A stretch of 44,196 nucleotides of DNA from Marinobacterium litorale DSM 23545 (GCF_000428985.1 NZ_AUAZ01000034.1:1-44196), one strand, 5' to 3'; positions 1 through 8,555 are shown, counted from the first letter of the stretch. The notes: generated by a model not told the origin, from the sequence alone. Numbers and translations: made by a program.

Positions 1-87
1 AACCGCCAGCGGCCACATCGTGCCAATGGCGGCATCAGTCCACTGGCGGCGGAAGAAAAACTTAAAACCGTGTCCGGGATTAGTTGA
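1..87 (+). CDS. Transposase C-terminal fragment, IS3-family-like (partial)
   Basis: Frame 1 is open from the first base to TGA at 85-87, giving the last 28 residues of a protein. The tail reads NRQRPHRANGGISPLAAEEK, which resembles the C-terminal end of DDE integrase-type transposases of IS3-like elements (an R-P/R-H, GxxSP pattern after the catalytic core). The catalytic DDE residues lie upstream, outside the window, so activity cannot be judged. The gene ends inside the element's terminal repeat. Confidence 0.55.
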   Translation, partial: NRQRPHRANGGISPLAAEEKLKTVSGIS

Positions 88-95
88 CCACTACA
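1..95 (+). mobile_element. Right end of an IS3-like insertion sequence
   Basis: The window opens inside an insertion sequence. A transposase tail runs to a stop at 85-87, and the stop is embedded in what looks like the terminal inverted repeat, read on the minus strand from 95 as TGTAGTGGTCAACTAATCCC. Ends of the form TG...CA with the transposase stop inside the repeat are common in the IS3 family. The left end is outside the window, so the family is inferred only from the tail. Confidence 0.6.
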
Positions 96-502
96 AGGGC
101 ATCCTATGTAAGTTACAGATGCTCAACTCGATTATGCCACCACTATGAAGTTAGAAATGGAAGACAATAAATGGGCTCCCCCCGTAACAGCTGACACCAC
201 CCGGATCATGCTGGACTTATCACGCTCTACTAGACACACCTAGAGCCCAAGTAACGTCAGCTACGGATTACCCCCGTACTGCGCCCTGTTTTACGGTGTT
301 AATTTTAAATAATTGAGGATGACGCCGGCTAGACATAACATATCGGATGCTGCCTCTTTCGAAGGCATTGAGGTATCTAAAGGGCTAAGTACAATTCAGT
401 TGGACTCCAGGCGTAGTCCTTTTTATACCAAGAATTGTTACAGTTCCGTTACTAAAAGCATAGGAGAAGGGAGTATAGAAAAACTAACACAGCCTTTTAA
501 CT
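96..502. other. Gene-poor stretch between IS end and gntR
   Basis: About 400 bases with no convincing gene. A 33-codon open frame (145-243) and a 78-codon frame starting at 313 that runs antisense into gntR are present, but neither has a good ribosome-binding site or a recognisable product. The stretch is probably decayed sequence next to the insertion element, plus the 3' flank of gntR. I see no clear terminator here. Confidence 0.4.
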
Positions 503-1168
503 TTAGTTTGATACGAGCTTCCTCACTTGATTTAGAACTCCCTTTTTAGCATGGGCAGCATGTTTGGCTGTAAGATTAACCGCCTTATCAACTTCGCCTG
601 TCGATATAGCCTCTGCTATAGCTTCATGCTCGTCCCAGATCTCATTACGGCGACCGCTACTTTGAAGAACGGTTCCCATAACCCTTCTCAAGTGAGACCA
701 GTATGGTTGAGCACTTTGATAGATAAGAGGGTTACCAGATGCTTCGTAAATAGCGTAATGAAATGCTATATCTGCATCTATCATACGTTTGATATCGTCA
801 CTGCTCGCGGCTTTTCGACCTTCGGCGAAAATTCTCCCGTCTAACCGATATTTTTTTTCCGCGGCGAGCCGAACGGCTAATTGGTCCAAAGCACTACGTA
901 TATCATACAGGTTGCTCAGCCACTCTAGATCGAGTGGCGCGACGAGCACTCCTCGCCCGGGAGCATCGGTGACAAAACCATCTTTCTTGAGCAACCGGAG
1001 CGCTTGGAGCACAGGCGACCGTGAAACCTCCAGCTGCTCAGCAATTTGTTCTTGCGTCAACCGGGTTCCAGGCGCTAACGAACCATCACTGATTGCATCT
1101 AGAAGTGATTCGTAGACTTCGCTGACGAAATCGGGTCTAGCCTTAACTTTTTTTAGCTGCATATTCAT
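503..1168 (-). CDS. GntR/FadR-family (FCD) transcriptional regulator
   Basis: A 221-residue one-domain-plus-effector regulator. The N-terminal winged helix (about residues 10-75) carries the GntR pattern LTQEQIAEQLEVSRSPVLQA. The C-terminal FCD domain has the expected metal/effector ligands: DADIAFHYAIY, WDEHEAIAEAI and a late HAAHA. I chose ATG at 1168 rather than a TTG 15 bases upstream; ATG at 1162 is also possible and the ribosome-binding site is weak. It is the last gene of a minus-strand run after dctM, separated by a hairpin. FCD regulators usually repress catabolic or transport operons and are released by a small organic acid. A GTATAC-centred dyad before the Rieske gene (7264-7283) is a plausible operator. 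The effector is unknown. Confidence 0.88.
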   Translation of the reverse strand: MNMQLKKVKARPDFVSEVYESLLDAISDGSLAPGTRLTQEQIAEQLEVSRSPVLQALRLLKKDGFVTDAPGRGVLVAPLDLEWLSNLYDIRSALDQLAVRLAAEKKYRLDGRIFAEGRKAASSDDIKRMIDADIAFHYAIYEASGNPLIYQSAQPYWSHLRRVMGTVLQSSGRRNEIWDEHEAIAEAISTGEVDKAVNLTAKHAAHAKKGVLNQVRKLVSN

Positions 1169-1257
1169 TATGCTTCTGCTCAATCTACGTCGATAGTATG
1201 CGTTATAGGAGTCTGTTGGTCAAATTCCTTCAATATGAATGAAGTATATCATAGGGT

Positions 1258-1282
1258 GGCGGGCACCTACTTAGTGCCCGCC
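1258..1282. terminator. Hairpin between dctM and gntR
   Basis: A perfect 9-bp stem (GGCGGGCAC / GTGCCCGCC) with a 7-nt loop. A T-tract follows on the plus strand (1285-1289), so the canonical terminator orientation is plus, although both flanking genes are on the minus strand. For minus-strand transcription it may act as a transcript-stabilising 3' hairpin after dctM or block upstream-directed antisense transcription. Confidence 0.55.
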
Positions 1283-1315
1283 AATTTTTCCAACAATAAT
1301 TGTTAAATAGCGATA

Positions 1316-2704
1316 TTAGCCATATGCAATAGCAGGTAGCCAAAGAGTTAACTGTGGCCATGTTATTAGAAAACCCAAGGCAACCAATTGCAAGATAATA
1401 AAAGGTATAATGCCAACATATATATCTGATAGTTTAATATCCGGTGGGCACACACCTTTTAGATAGAAAAGAGCGAACCCAACAGGCGGGGTTAAAAAGG
1501 ACGTTTGCAAAGTCATCGCAACAAGCATAACGAACCATACGAGCTCTGGGTTATCAACGACCCCGCCTCCATCAATATCGATACTCAGAGATGAAATGAT
1601 GGGAGCCAAAAGAGGAAGAACAATAAGCGTTATTTCAATCCAGTCGAGGAAAAATCCTAACAAAAATATAATTAAAAGGATACACAGGATTATTCCATAT
1701 TCACCAAAGGGCAGTGATGTAAGTGCCGATTCTATAAGCTCATCTCCCCCAAGTTCACGTAAAACAAGTGCAAAACAGGTAGCGCCAATAAAGATGGCGA
1801 ATATATAAGCCGTAGTATTGTAAGTTCTAAGTGTGACAGATTTCAAAACCTTGAAATTTAACTTGCCGTAGTAAAAGGCCAGAAGAGTTGCACCAAATGC
1901 ACCAATACCGGAGGCTTCAGTAGGCGTGGCAATACCCGCAAATATCGAACCTAGCACCGTAAATACGAGTAACATTGTGGGAAGCATAGCCGTCAATACA
2001 TCAATAGCTACCTTCAAGTCTACTTTTTGTACGTCGTCAGGCAGTGGTGTGCTAGCGGGTTTGAAGACGCCCACACCGATGATATAAACCACATATAGAG
2101 CGCTCAGTATGATACCTGGAACCACAGCGCTCATAAATAGGTCGCCCACAGAAAGCGCTAGTTGATCGGCCATAATAACTAACATGATACTTGGTGGGAT
2201 AAGAATACCAAGTGTACCAGAGCTAGCGATTGTGCTGAGTGCTAATGGTTTTGAGTAACCTTGCTGAAGCATCGATGGCAAGGCCATCATGGCTAATAGA
2301 ACTACAGATGCACCAATTATTCCCGTAGACGCAGCCAATATAATCCCGATCGCGGTAACCGTTAATGCAAGTCCTCCTCTTACATGGCCAAATAAAACTT
2401 GCATGGATTTCATTAGTCGTTCAGCAACGCCAGAACTATCCAGCATATTGCCCATGAAAATGAACATGGGAAGAGCTACTAGAATCCAGTTATCCATTAT
2501 TTTGTAGAGTCGGTTTACCACCAAGCCAACGGTATTATAGTCTAAGCCTGTAATAGTCCCGATATACAGATCGCTAAAGTAGCCGATCATTGTGAAAACG
2601 ATACCGACACCCGCAAGTACATAAGCTACTGGGAGGCCTGTAAACAATAAGGCTATAAAGGTCCCGAACATCAGAACCACTAGTACTTCATTAGCATCCA
2701 TCAT
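1316..2704 (-). CDS. dctM: TRAP transporter large permease (DctM family)
   Basis: A 462-residue polytopic inner-membrane protein with about 12-13 hydrophobic segments. It matches the DctM subunit that couples Na+ influx to uptake of organic acids delivered by a periplasmic binding protein. Family signatures include the early MFGTFIALLFTGLPVAYVLAG, the GIIGASVVLLAMMALPSML loop, the GTLGILIPPSIMLVI helix and a late TSFLTPPVGFALFYLKG. Length is normal for DctM. Its start overlaps the end of dctQ by 14 nt, indicating translational coupling. ATG at 2701 is an alternative start. It lies in the Rieske-reductase-dctPQM-gntR minus-strand run, so it probably imports the oxygenase substrate or a related carboxylate. 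Confidence 0.95.
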   Translation of the reverse strand: MMDANEVLVVLMFGTFIALLFTGLPVAYVLAGVGIVFTMIGYFSDLYIGTITGLDYNTVGLVVNRLYKIMDNWILVALPMFIFMGNMLDSSGVAERLMKSMQVLFGHVRGGLALTVTAIGIILAASTGIIGASVVLLAMMALPSMLQQGYSKPLALSTIASSGTLGILIPPSIMLVIMADQLALSVGDLFMSAVVPGIILSALYVVYIIGVGVFKPASTPLPDDVQKVDLKVAIDVLTAMLPTMLLVFTVLGSIFAGIATPTEASGIGAFGATLLAFYYGKLNFKVLKSVTLRTYNTTAYIFAIFIGATCFALVLRELGGDELIESALTSLPFGEYGIILCILLIIFLLGFFLDWIEITLIVLPLLAPIISSLSIDIDGGGVVDNPELVWFVMLVAMTLQTSFLTPPVGFALFYLKGVCPPDIKLSDIYVGIIPFIILQLVALGFLITWPQLTLWLPAIAYG

Positions 2705-3230
2705 TCTGGCCCTGTTTTAGAATTTGTATTTCTTGAATAATTCTTACCAATACGGCAAGAAACAACATCGCCAAGCTCAGCGGGATCACTGACTTAATCG
2801 CCCATCTCCAGGGCAACCCAGATGGTGATGTTGAAGACTCATTGATTCGCCATGAGTTGTATACAAAATCAAGGCTGTGCATAAATTGCACGATGATGAA
2901 AGGTGTAACTAAGAATAAAAGCCCTAGTATTTCTATTTTTGATTTGGTTCGTTGAGAGAACAATCCTGAGAATATATCTACTCTGACATTAGAATTACTT
3001 AGTTGCGCTTGTGTTAAGCCAAACATTACAGCTATGGAATATAAATGCCATTGGAGCTCTTCTAGCATTATTGAGCCGCTAGCGAAAAATTTTCGCAACA
3101 CGACTTGAGTTATTATTACCCCAATCAGTGCTACGTTCACCCACGCGATTACGTTTCCTATCTTTTTAAGAATTATTTCTAATCGCGAGGCCTGTTGATT
3201 AAATGAGATCAGCATAGAGTTATTGCTCAT
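2691..3230 (-). CDS. dctQ: TRAP transporter small permease (DctQ family)
   Basis: A 179-residue protein with four predicted membrane helices, the normal size for DctQ, which joins DctM in the inner membrane to form the transport module. Visible family features are VNVALIGVIITQVVLRKFF in the first helix and the MLEELQWHLYSIAVMFGL stretch typical of DctQ. I chose ATG at 3230, preceded by AAGGTG at good spacing, instead of a start 42 bases upstream. It sits between dctP and dctM and overlaps dctM. The 79-nt gap to dctP contains a strong hairpin, which probably lowers permease expression relative to the binding protein. Confidence 0.93.
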   Translation of the reverse strand: MSNNSMLISFNQQASRLEIILKKIGNVIAWVNVALIGVIITQVVLRKFFASGSIMLEELQWHLYSIAVMFGLTQAQLSNSNVRVDIFSGLFSQRTKSKIEILGLLFLVTPFIIVQFMHSLDFVYNSWRINESSTSPSGLPWRWAIKSVIPLSLAMLFLAVLVRIIQEIQILKQGQNDGC

Positions 3231-3264
3231 TATTATCACCTTTTCGTTCTTAAAAGGTGTAGCA

Positions 3265-3287
3265 AGGGCCATTATTTAAATGGCCCT
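3265..3287. terminator. Intercistronic hairpin between dctP and dctQ
   Basis: A perfect 9-bp stem (AGGGCCATT / AATGGCCCT) with a 5-nt loop between the binding-protein gene and the permease genes. There is no U-tract on the minus strand, so it looks more like an RNA-stabilising or attenuating element than a full terminator. Such hairpins commonly give an excess of binding protein over permease. Confidence 0.6.
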
Positions 3288-3309
3288 CTTGTTAGAGTAC
3301 TAGAAGCTC

Positions 3310-4359
3310 CTATTGGCGAGGAAGAAAAGCATTTACTTCCCAAATATCGTATTTTTCTCGGAAGTCGCTTAAATCAGCATATGCTTTCTTGAAAAAAGGA
3401 TCTTCATTCATCTCTGTGACTACTTCGTTCCACTTTCTTTTGAATGCATCAAGCATCTGATCGTTCCAATAGCGTATTTCTACGCCGTCTTTTTGCGCCT
3501 CAGCCAATATCTCAAACTGGCTCGCTTCACCTTCGGCAAAGGAATCGGTCATTGACGCCTTACAAACGCTTTCAACAACGGCTTGTTGATTTTCACTCAT
3601 GCCGTTCCAAGTGTCTTTATTTATCAGAAGCTCATAAATAGTCGATTGCTGATGCCACCCAGGGAAATAGTTATATTTTACAATCTTATTAAAGCCAAGT
3701 CGTTTATCGATAGCAGGTTGAGCAAACTCAGTCGCGTCAATCGCACCTTTTTCCAATGCGCCAAAGATCTCGCTACTTGGTAATTGGGTGGTGTTAACCC
3801 CCAGTTTCTCCATTACACTGGCACCCAAGCCGAAAAACCTCATATTAAGGCCTTCAAGATCAGTCGGTTTTTCAATTGGTTTTGAGAACCATCCAGAGGT
3901 TTCTGGTGAAATAATAGCGCAGGGTAATACTTTTACATTATATCCGGCAGTGTCATACATTTCTTGGTATAGACTTAGCCCATTTCCATAATAAAGCCAA
4001 GCCATGTATTCACCGGCCTCAGGCCCAAAAGGGATCGCAGAAAATATGGCAGCCGCCGGTATTTTTCCTTGCCAATTTCCTGCTGTCGCATAGCCAGCAT
4101 TTACTTTGCCTGTCGCGACTGCATCCAGGATTTCAGTGGCACTGATAAGCTTATTAGGTTCATATATTTTCATTCTGATGTTGCCGTCACTTACTTTATC
4201 TAGCTGATCGGCAACACGGACGATAGACGTACCCATTGCGGGCAGGCTCGATGAATATGCAATTGGAGTTTTAAGTAAAATTCGTTCCGCATAGGCGTTT
4301 GAAGCTAGTGCAACTGATAAAATTGAGATGGATGCAAATTTTTTATATTTGTTTTTCAT
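3310..4359 (-). CDS. dctP: TRAP transporter periplasmic substrate-binding protein (DctP family)
   Basis: A 349-residue binding protein. Residues 1-24 form a signal peptide (basic KNKYKK, hydrophobic core, AYA cleavage site before ERILLKTP). The mature part follows the DctP fold. The segment MRFFGLGASVMEKLGVNTTQ corresponds to the conserved region containing the arginine that usually clamps the substrate carboxylate, and ALEKGAIDATEFAQPAID is the next conserved block. An AGAGGTAAACC ribosome site precedes ATG 4359. It lies downstream of the Rieske reductase in the same direction. The ligand is not identifiable from sequence; the 'mannitol/chloroaromatic' type of DctP is possible. Export to the periplasm and a role in high-affinity uptake are well supported. 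Confidence 0.94.
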   Translation of the reverse strand: MKNKYKKFASISILSVALASNAYAERILLKTPIAYSSSLPAMGTSIVRVADQLDKVSDGNIRMKIYEPNKLISATEILDAVATGKVNAGYATAGNWQGKIPAAAIFSAIPFGPEAGEYMAWLYYGNGLSLYQEMYDTAGYNVKVLPCAIISPETSGWFSKPIEKPTDLEGLNMRFFGLGASVMEKLGVNTTQLPSSEIFGALEKGAIDATEFAQPAIDKRLGFNKIVKYNYFPGWHQQSTIYELLINKDTWNGMSENQQAVVESVCKASMTDSFAEGEASQFEILAEAQKDGVEIRYWNDQMLDAFKRKWNEVVTEMNEDPFFKKAYADLSDFREKYDIWEVNAFLPRQ

Positions 4360-4423
4360 GGTTTACCTCTCATTATTTTGATTATAAGTTTTCTTTGAGG
4401 TTTGTTGGGTTTTTAAGTTACTT

Positions 4424-5410
4424 CTAGATATCTAATACAATTAGATCGCTTGTAACACGAGATACACAACTCGTGAAGTGATCGCTCCGTTCTTCGTCGT
4501 CGAGAATATAGTCCTGGTGATCTACCTCCCCTTCTAAAAATCTAATTTTACAAGCTCCGCAAAGCCCTGATTCACATGATCTTTCAACTTCAACTCCTGA
4601 GTTTTGCAACGCCTCCAGTACGGATACACCGGCTGCAACTTCAATCACTTCCCCAGTGCTATTTAGCTTTATCTTGTAGCCGTCCGTGCGCTCTGGTTGT
4701 GAATCTGCTTTTGGTGCCACAGGCGCCTTAAAATGTTCGAAGTGGACAGTGCCTTTTGTCCAATGTGCTGCTGATGTTTTACACGCCTCCATGAATCCAC
4801 TTGGTCCACAATAATACAAATGGTCGCCATCGCGTTGGCTTTCAAAAAGTTTCTGGAGATTCAACCCGTTATTTGGATCGCCTCCGTCAAAATGGAAATG
4901 AACATTTTCATTATCTGATAACGCGCAAATCTCATCGTAAAATGCGACGCATGTCTTATCTTTTGCGCAATAATGAAGTTCGTAGGGGATGTTAAGCGAG
5001 CGCAATTTGTGGGCCATCGATTTTAGAGGAGTAATACCGATACCTCCTCCTATGAGGATCGCTCTCTTAGTATTATCAGAGAGCTCAAAGTTATTTCTTG
5101 GAAGGCTTACAGTTACAATATCTTGGACCTTTAGCTGGTCATGGATTGCTTTCGATCCGCCGCGCCCGTTTTCATCGCGCAGGACAGCAATAACATATCT
5201 GTGTGTTTCGCTCGGATCATTACACAGAGAATATTGCCGGGTAACGTTGCTTGATACTTTTATATCGATATGAGATCCTGCTTCAAACGGGGGTAGATCT
5301 TTACCATCCGGATCTACGAACTCATAAGAATTGATTGATTTGCCTTCAAAAGTAATTTTTCTTAGTACCAATGAAAGCTCTTGGCTATGATCAAAGCTTT
5401 TGGCGTTCAT
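4424..5410 (-). CDS. PDR/VanB-type ferredoxin-NAD(P)H oxidoreductase (Rieske oxygenase reductase)
   Basis: A 328-residue three-domain reductase of the phthalate dioxygenase reductase type. The N-terminal flavin-binding barrel has RQYSLCNDPS (about residues 58-67). The NAD-binding domain has IGGGIGITPLKSM (about 119-132) and YYCGPSGFM (199-207). A C-terminal plant-type [2Fe-2S] ferredoxin domain uses C279, C284, C287 and C315. It passes electrons from NAD(P)H to the Rieske centre of the oxygenase encoded just upstream (gap about 110 nt with a hairpin). The ribosome site before ATG 5410 is weak. It is distinct from the second PDR reductase in the dmm operon (39965-40915). Confidence 0.93.
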   Translation of the reverse strand: MNAKSFDHSQELSLVLRKITFEGKSINSYEFVDPDGKDLPPFEAGSHIDIKVSSNVTRQYSLCNDPSETHRYVIAVLRDENGRGGSKAIHDQLKVQDIVTVSLPRNNFELSDNTKRAILIGGGIGITPLKSMAHKLRSLNIPYELHYCAKDKTCVAFYDEICALSDNENVHFHFDGGDPNNGLNLQKLFESQRDGDHLYYCGPSGFMEACKTSAAHWTKGTVHFEHFKAPVAPKADSQPERTDGYKIKLNSTGEVIEVAAGVSVLEALQNSGVEVERSCESGLCGACKIRFLEGEVDHQDYILDDEERSDHFTSCVSRVTSDLIVLDI

Positions 5411-5488
5411 AATGCTGCTCTTTTAATAATTTTTATTGTCTCGTTTGCTCTTGTTTACGTTAATTCCAGGCTACAGCGTAAAAAGAGC

Positions 5489-5512
5489 GGGTGCGTGATT
5501 TTTCACGCACCC
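5489..5512 (-). terminator. Leaky terminator or attenuator between oxygenase and reductase genes
   Basis: A perfect 10-bp stem (GGGTGCGTGA / TCACGCACCC) with a TTTT loop on the plus strand. Read on the minus strand, it is followed four bases later by a run of five Ts. It lies between the stop of the oxygenase gene and the reductase start. It would favour oxygenase mRNA over reductase, TRAP and regulator mRNA. Confidence 0.65.
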
Positions 5513-5520
5513 TTTAGGTG

Positions 5521-7056
5521 TCAGCGCTGAACAGACGTTTCAAGCTCATCCATTTTCTGTTTTACATAATCAGCGCGCTCATCACCCTTCAACTGATCTG
5601 CTTCGGTCAGAATCGATACGATCTGTTTTGCAACATACCGACGATTTTTGACTTCAGTGTCTACGTCCTCTGCTTCTGGGATGTCAAGCACATTGCCACA
5701 GCAGTAGCTATTTGGCGCTCCGTTCATGCCTTCTAACCATTTAGCAAATCCTTCCGGTGTCGCGTCAGGATTATTACCTCTGACAGCATCGCGGAGCATC
5801 TTTCTGAACATGTAGAGCCCCGCATCAAAGCGTGTCGGGTTCTCCAGCGCGTGGACTGCGATTGGACGCTGACTGATAATTGCCTCGTAATCACCTGGGG
5901 CGTATTGACAGTCTTTGTAGTTTTCTCGTGCACGATGATCTGACGGAATCGGCGGCATGTCGTCAATCGTGTACTTGCCAAATCGCTCAGGACGACGCAT
6001 CGCCACCTGCCCGTCCAGGAAGTCGATAGACTCATACCCTACAAGTTCTTTCTTACCCACTCCGCGAGTATCGATACCTGGGCCCATAACTCGCCAGCCG
6101 ATCATCTTGCTATTTTCATCATCGACAGGCACGGTCCAGCGGATGATGTGAAAGCGGCTAAAGAGCTTTTTCTTTGAACCATCTTCAGACGTATAAGCGT
6201 GAAGGCTCAAGTTGGGCAGCGCTTGGTGCTGAACGCGCACAAACAGGCGGTCTTTGTCTACACGGCGCGCGCCTGCGCATGCGAGACCTTTACCTTTATG
6301 TACCGGAATAAACTGCATATCCGGTGCAACTTCCATTGAGCCCGCACCAACTTCGTCAAAGGTGGTCTCTTGGAAATTCCCACCAACAACGTATTTCGCT
6401 GCATGGAGCGCTGTTGGGTGGAAGTTGTCTGCTGCATTATCCTGTACTTGAAGCCAGTTACAGTGTTGGAAATTGCTATACGGTACCAGTTCGTCTGTTG
6501 GCAGGACGGTGAAATTTCCTTCCCATTCAGGGAACGGCGGCTCGTTTTCCGGCGGACCCATGTAGGCGAACACGAGACCATTACGCTCGAACGCTTTATA
6601 AGCACCCTGCTGAATGGAACAGGCGTAACGTTCGGCATCCTTCTCTTCGCCCTTAGGGAACGGAACCTCTATACAGCTTCCATCAACGTCAAATACCATA
6701 CCGTGGTAGCAGCAGCGGATACCGTGCTCTTGGATTGACCCGTATTCCAAAGAAGCGCCACGGTGACAGCAATGCGCATGCAACAGACCGATTTTTCCTG
6801 ACCCGTCGCGGAAAGCTACGAGCTCTTCACCGAGAATTTTTAGATATGTCGGTGTATCTGTAAGCTCCTTTGCCATGCAGACTGGCTGCCAAAAAGAACG
6901 CATATAATCGCCCATGGGCGTACCGGGACCTACTTCTGTAAGCTCCGGGTCATGGGCCGGCACTTTATTGGAATGGTACCCGCTATAGGGTTTAAGGTGA
7001 TCTGGCTTGTCCTTATCAACCCCAGTGCTTTCAGTGTTGGTTACTTTTATTGTCAT
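5521..7056 (-). CDS. Rieske non-haem iron oxygenase, large subunit (phthalate dioxygenase type)
   Basis: A 511-residue aromatic-ring-hydroxylating or demethylating oxygenase. The Rieske [2Fe-2S] site is C96-x-H98 and C115-x2-H118. The mononuclear iron site follows the D206-x3-D210-x2-H213-x4-H218 pattern. It is longer than the common 350-430-residue phthalate or vanillate type oxygenases, mainly through an extended C-terminal half. No small subunit is encoded nearby, consistent with a homo-oligomeric, two-component system served by the adjacent PDR reductase. ATG 7056 has GGAG seven bases upstream. The substrate is unknown. Association with a TRAP importer, an FCD-GntR regulator and a class II aldolase-like protein points to an organic, probably aromatic, acid. 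Confidence 0.93.
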   Translation of the reverse strand: MTIKVTNTESTGVDKDKPDHLKPYSGYHSNKVPAHDPELTEVGPGTPMGDYMRSFWQPVCMAKELTDTPTYLKILGEELVAFRDGSGKIGLLHAHCCHRGASLEYGSIQEHGIRCCYHGMVFDVDGSCIEVPFPKGEEKDAERYACSIQQGAYKAFERNGLVFAYMGPPENEPPFPEWEGNFTVLPTDELVPYSNFQHCNWLQVQDNAADNFHPTALHAAKYVVGGNFQETTFDEVGAGSMEVAPDMQFIPVHKGKGLACAGARRVDKDRLFVRVQHQALPNLSLHAYTSEDGSKKKLFSRFHIIRWTVPVDDENSKMIGWRVMGPGIDTRGVGKKELVGYESIDFLDGQVAMRRPERFGKYTIDDMPPIPSDHRARENYKDCQYAPGDYEAIISQRPIAVHALENPTRFDAGLYMFRKMLRDAVRGNNPDATPEGFAKWLEGMNGAPNSYCCGNVLDIPEAEDVDTEVKNRRYVAKQIVSILTEADQLKGDERADYVKQKMDELETSVQR

Positions 7057-7614
7057 TTGATAGCTCCAGTTTTAGATGGCTATGTTTTTTGTTTTGAACA
7101 TTGTCGGAAATGCTGATCTTCAACTTTTAATTGACTCAGATGACCGGATCTTTCTTTTTCTGATGACAGGCTCGTTACTCCTCTCAGGCCGAAGGGCCTA
7201 CCGTCCTTGGTGTGTCTTTCTCGAAAACAAAACCGGCAATCAAGATCCAGAGTACTGCGTGCTGTACTCTGTATACAGAATACGTTAGTTCGGGATCGAG
7301 ATGCTGTCAACCAGGATTTGGAAAGTTTGTGCACGAATACTAGATGAACGACTACTGCTCAAACGGCTGCAATCGAATTAATGGGGCGAGTAGCAAAGGT
7401 AAGCCGCTGTTTTAAAAACACTATATGTGTGAAAAGTAGTGCTTGATCAGAAGTTCTTGTGAGCGCTCGGTTTGGGCAACTGTTGTGCGTGACACTAACA
7501 TGTAACCCACGTACTTCGCGGGCTGCGCCGTCGTGAAATCGTTCTCCAGCCGTATGGGGCAATTTTTGTAAGGCGATGACACGGCTGAACTTGTGACGTG
7601 GTGGTCTCACGTGA
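7057..7614. other. Intergenic promoter region of the Rieske operon
   Basis: A 558-bp gap between the end of lysR and the start of the Rieske gene. Small open frames on both strands lack ribosome sites and recognisable products. The clearest signal is the GTATAC-centred dyad at 7264-7283. The region should contain the minus-strand promoter of the Rieske-TRAP operon, but I cannot place a convincing -35/-10 pair. Confidence 0.5.
7264..7283. promoter_or_regulatory. Candidate GntR operator (CTGTATACAG dyad)
   Basis: A 20-nt dyad with 9 of 10 base pairs matching, built on the perfect core CTGTATACAG (7269-7278). TGTATACA-type cores are a common operator form for FCD-group GntR regulators. It lies about 210 bp upstream of the Rieske start, in the operon that ends with a GntR/FCD gene. 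The pairing of this site with that regulator is inference. Confidence 0.55.
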
Positions 7615-8514
7615 TCAGTCGTCCCCGGCAACTTCGCATTTAGCAAGCAGCCAGCTTTTGAAGAGTCGAATTTTATTAACTTTTCTTTCATTTGTTCTGC
7701 ATGAAAAAAAGTGAGTTTCTACACTTTTTTCGATGAACACGTTCCTACCTAGCTCGATCAGCTCTCCTCTCAATATCTCTCGCTCTGCAAGACGTACGCT
7801 CTCAAGCGCTACCCCCATGCCGTCCACTGCGGCCGAGATTACTAAAGCGGCTCTGTCAAAAGATGGGCGGGGCCGTTTTGGTAGACGCAGCCCATTTAAG
7901 GTGAACCAGTCAGACCAGGAGGTGTGACTTAGCTGAGATTCAATGAGAGGTAGTTCGGTGATCTGCTGCGAAGCAGTCAATCTATCGTCTAGCAGACCTG
8001 GAGCGCACAAGGGGACTGTTCTTTCTTTTCCCAAAGCAATTACGTCCACGCCGGGGCGTTCAAATACATTCACGTATGTGATGGCAACGTCGACATCTTG
8101 AACACGTGTGAGGTCAATAGGTTCGGCTCCTGTAGAGAGCCTGATAGTTATGTCGGGGTGATGCTCCATGAACTCAGGGAGCCGAGGGCCGAGCCATTTG
8201 GCGGCGAAACTAGGTGCGCAGTAGAGGTTGAGGACTTCAGCACTGGGTGTTAACGCCACTTCGTTACATGCGGCTTCTAAAGCGTCGAAAACTCTAGATA
8301 AGTTCGCTTGTAGACGCGCGCCTTCAGGAGTTGGCTCTACGCTCCTGTTCTTCCTAATGAACAAGGGTCGCCCAAAGTAACCTTCAAGCTCCCTAACTTG
8401 GTGACTGATCGCGGATTGGGTTAAGTGAAGTTCTTGTGCCGCCAACGTAAAGCTTTGCAGTCTAGCGGCAGCCTCGAATGCGCGTAAGAGAATGAATTTC
8501 GGTATTTTATTCAT
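7615..8514 (-). CDS. LysR-family transcriptional regulator (GcvA-like)
   Basis: A 299-residue LysR protein. The N-terminal helix-turn-helix (about residues 5-65) reads FTLAAQELHLTQSAISHQVR, followed by the linker helix and a periplasmic-binding-protein-like effector domain. The overall pattern (LRAFEAAARLQSFTLAAQEL, CAPSFAAKWLGPRLPEF) is of the GcvA subgroup. ATG 8514 has AAGGA six bases upstream. It is divergent from the class II aldolase gene, the classical LysR arrangement, with a TTCATG/CATGAA dyad in the shared promoter region. It probably controls the aldolase-SDR genes and perhaps itself. The effector is unknown. Confidence 0.92.
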   Translation of the reverse strand: MNKIPKFILLRAFEAAARLQSFTLAAQELHLTQSAISHQVRELEGYFGRPLFIRKNRSVEPTPEGARLQANLSRVFDALEAACNEVALTPSAEVLNLYCAPSFAAKWLGPRLPEFMEHHPDITIRLSTGAEPIDLTRVQDVDVAITYVNVFERPGVDVIALGKERTVPLCAPGLLDDRLTASQQITELPLIESQLSHTSWSDWFTLNGLRLPKRPRPSFDRAALVISAAVDGMGVALESVRLAEREILRGELIELGRNVFIEKSVETHFFSCRTNERKVNKIRLFKSWLLAKCEVAGDD

Positions 8515-8539
8515 GCATGGTCCTTAGGCATTATCTGTA

Positions 8540-8555
8540 TTCATGCTTTCATGAA
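8540..8555. promoter_or_regulatory. Candidate LysR operator
   Basis: A perfect dyad TTCATG-CTTT-CATGAA lies 26 nt upstream of the lysR start, in the lysR/aldolase divergent region. The outer CTG...CAG bases extend it imperfectly. The layout matches a LysR recognition site for autoregulation and activation of the divergent gene. Confidence 0.5.

Noticed and set aside
145-243. 33-codon open frame just right of the IS end, possible gene tail
   Set aside because: Too short, no family resemblance, and a stop lies between it and the element, so an interrupted gene cannot be shown.
313-549. 78-codon plus-strand open frame near the left edge
   Set aside because: It runs antisense into the 3' end of gntR, has no good ribosome site and no recognisable product.
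4424-5410. Rieske reductase as a carnitine or glycine-betaine monooxygenase partner linked to the methylamine locus
   Set aside because: The oxygenase is a 511-residue protein unlike the shorter CntA or GbcA type, and the TRAP/aldolase context does not fit quaternary amines.
7359-7691. 110-codon minus frame in the lysR-Rieske gap
   Set aside because: Overlaps the lysR end in another frame and has no ribosome site or recognisable domain.
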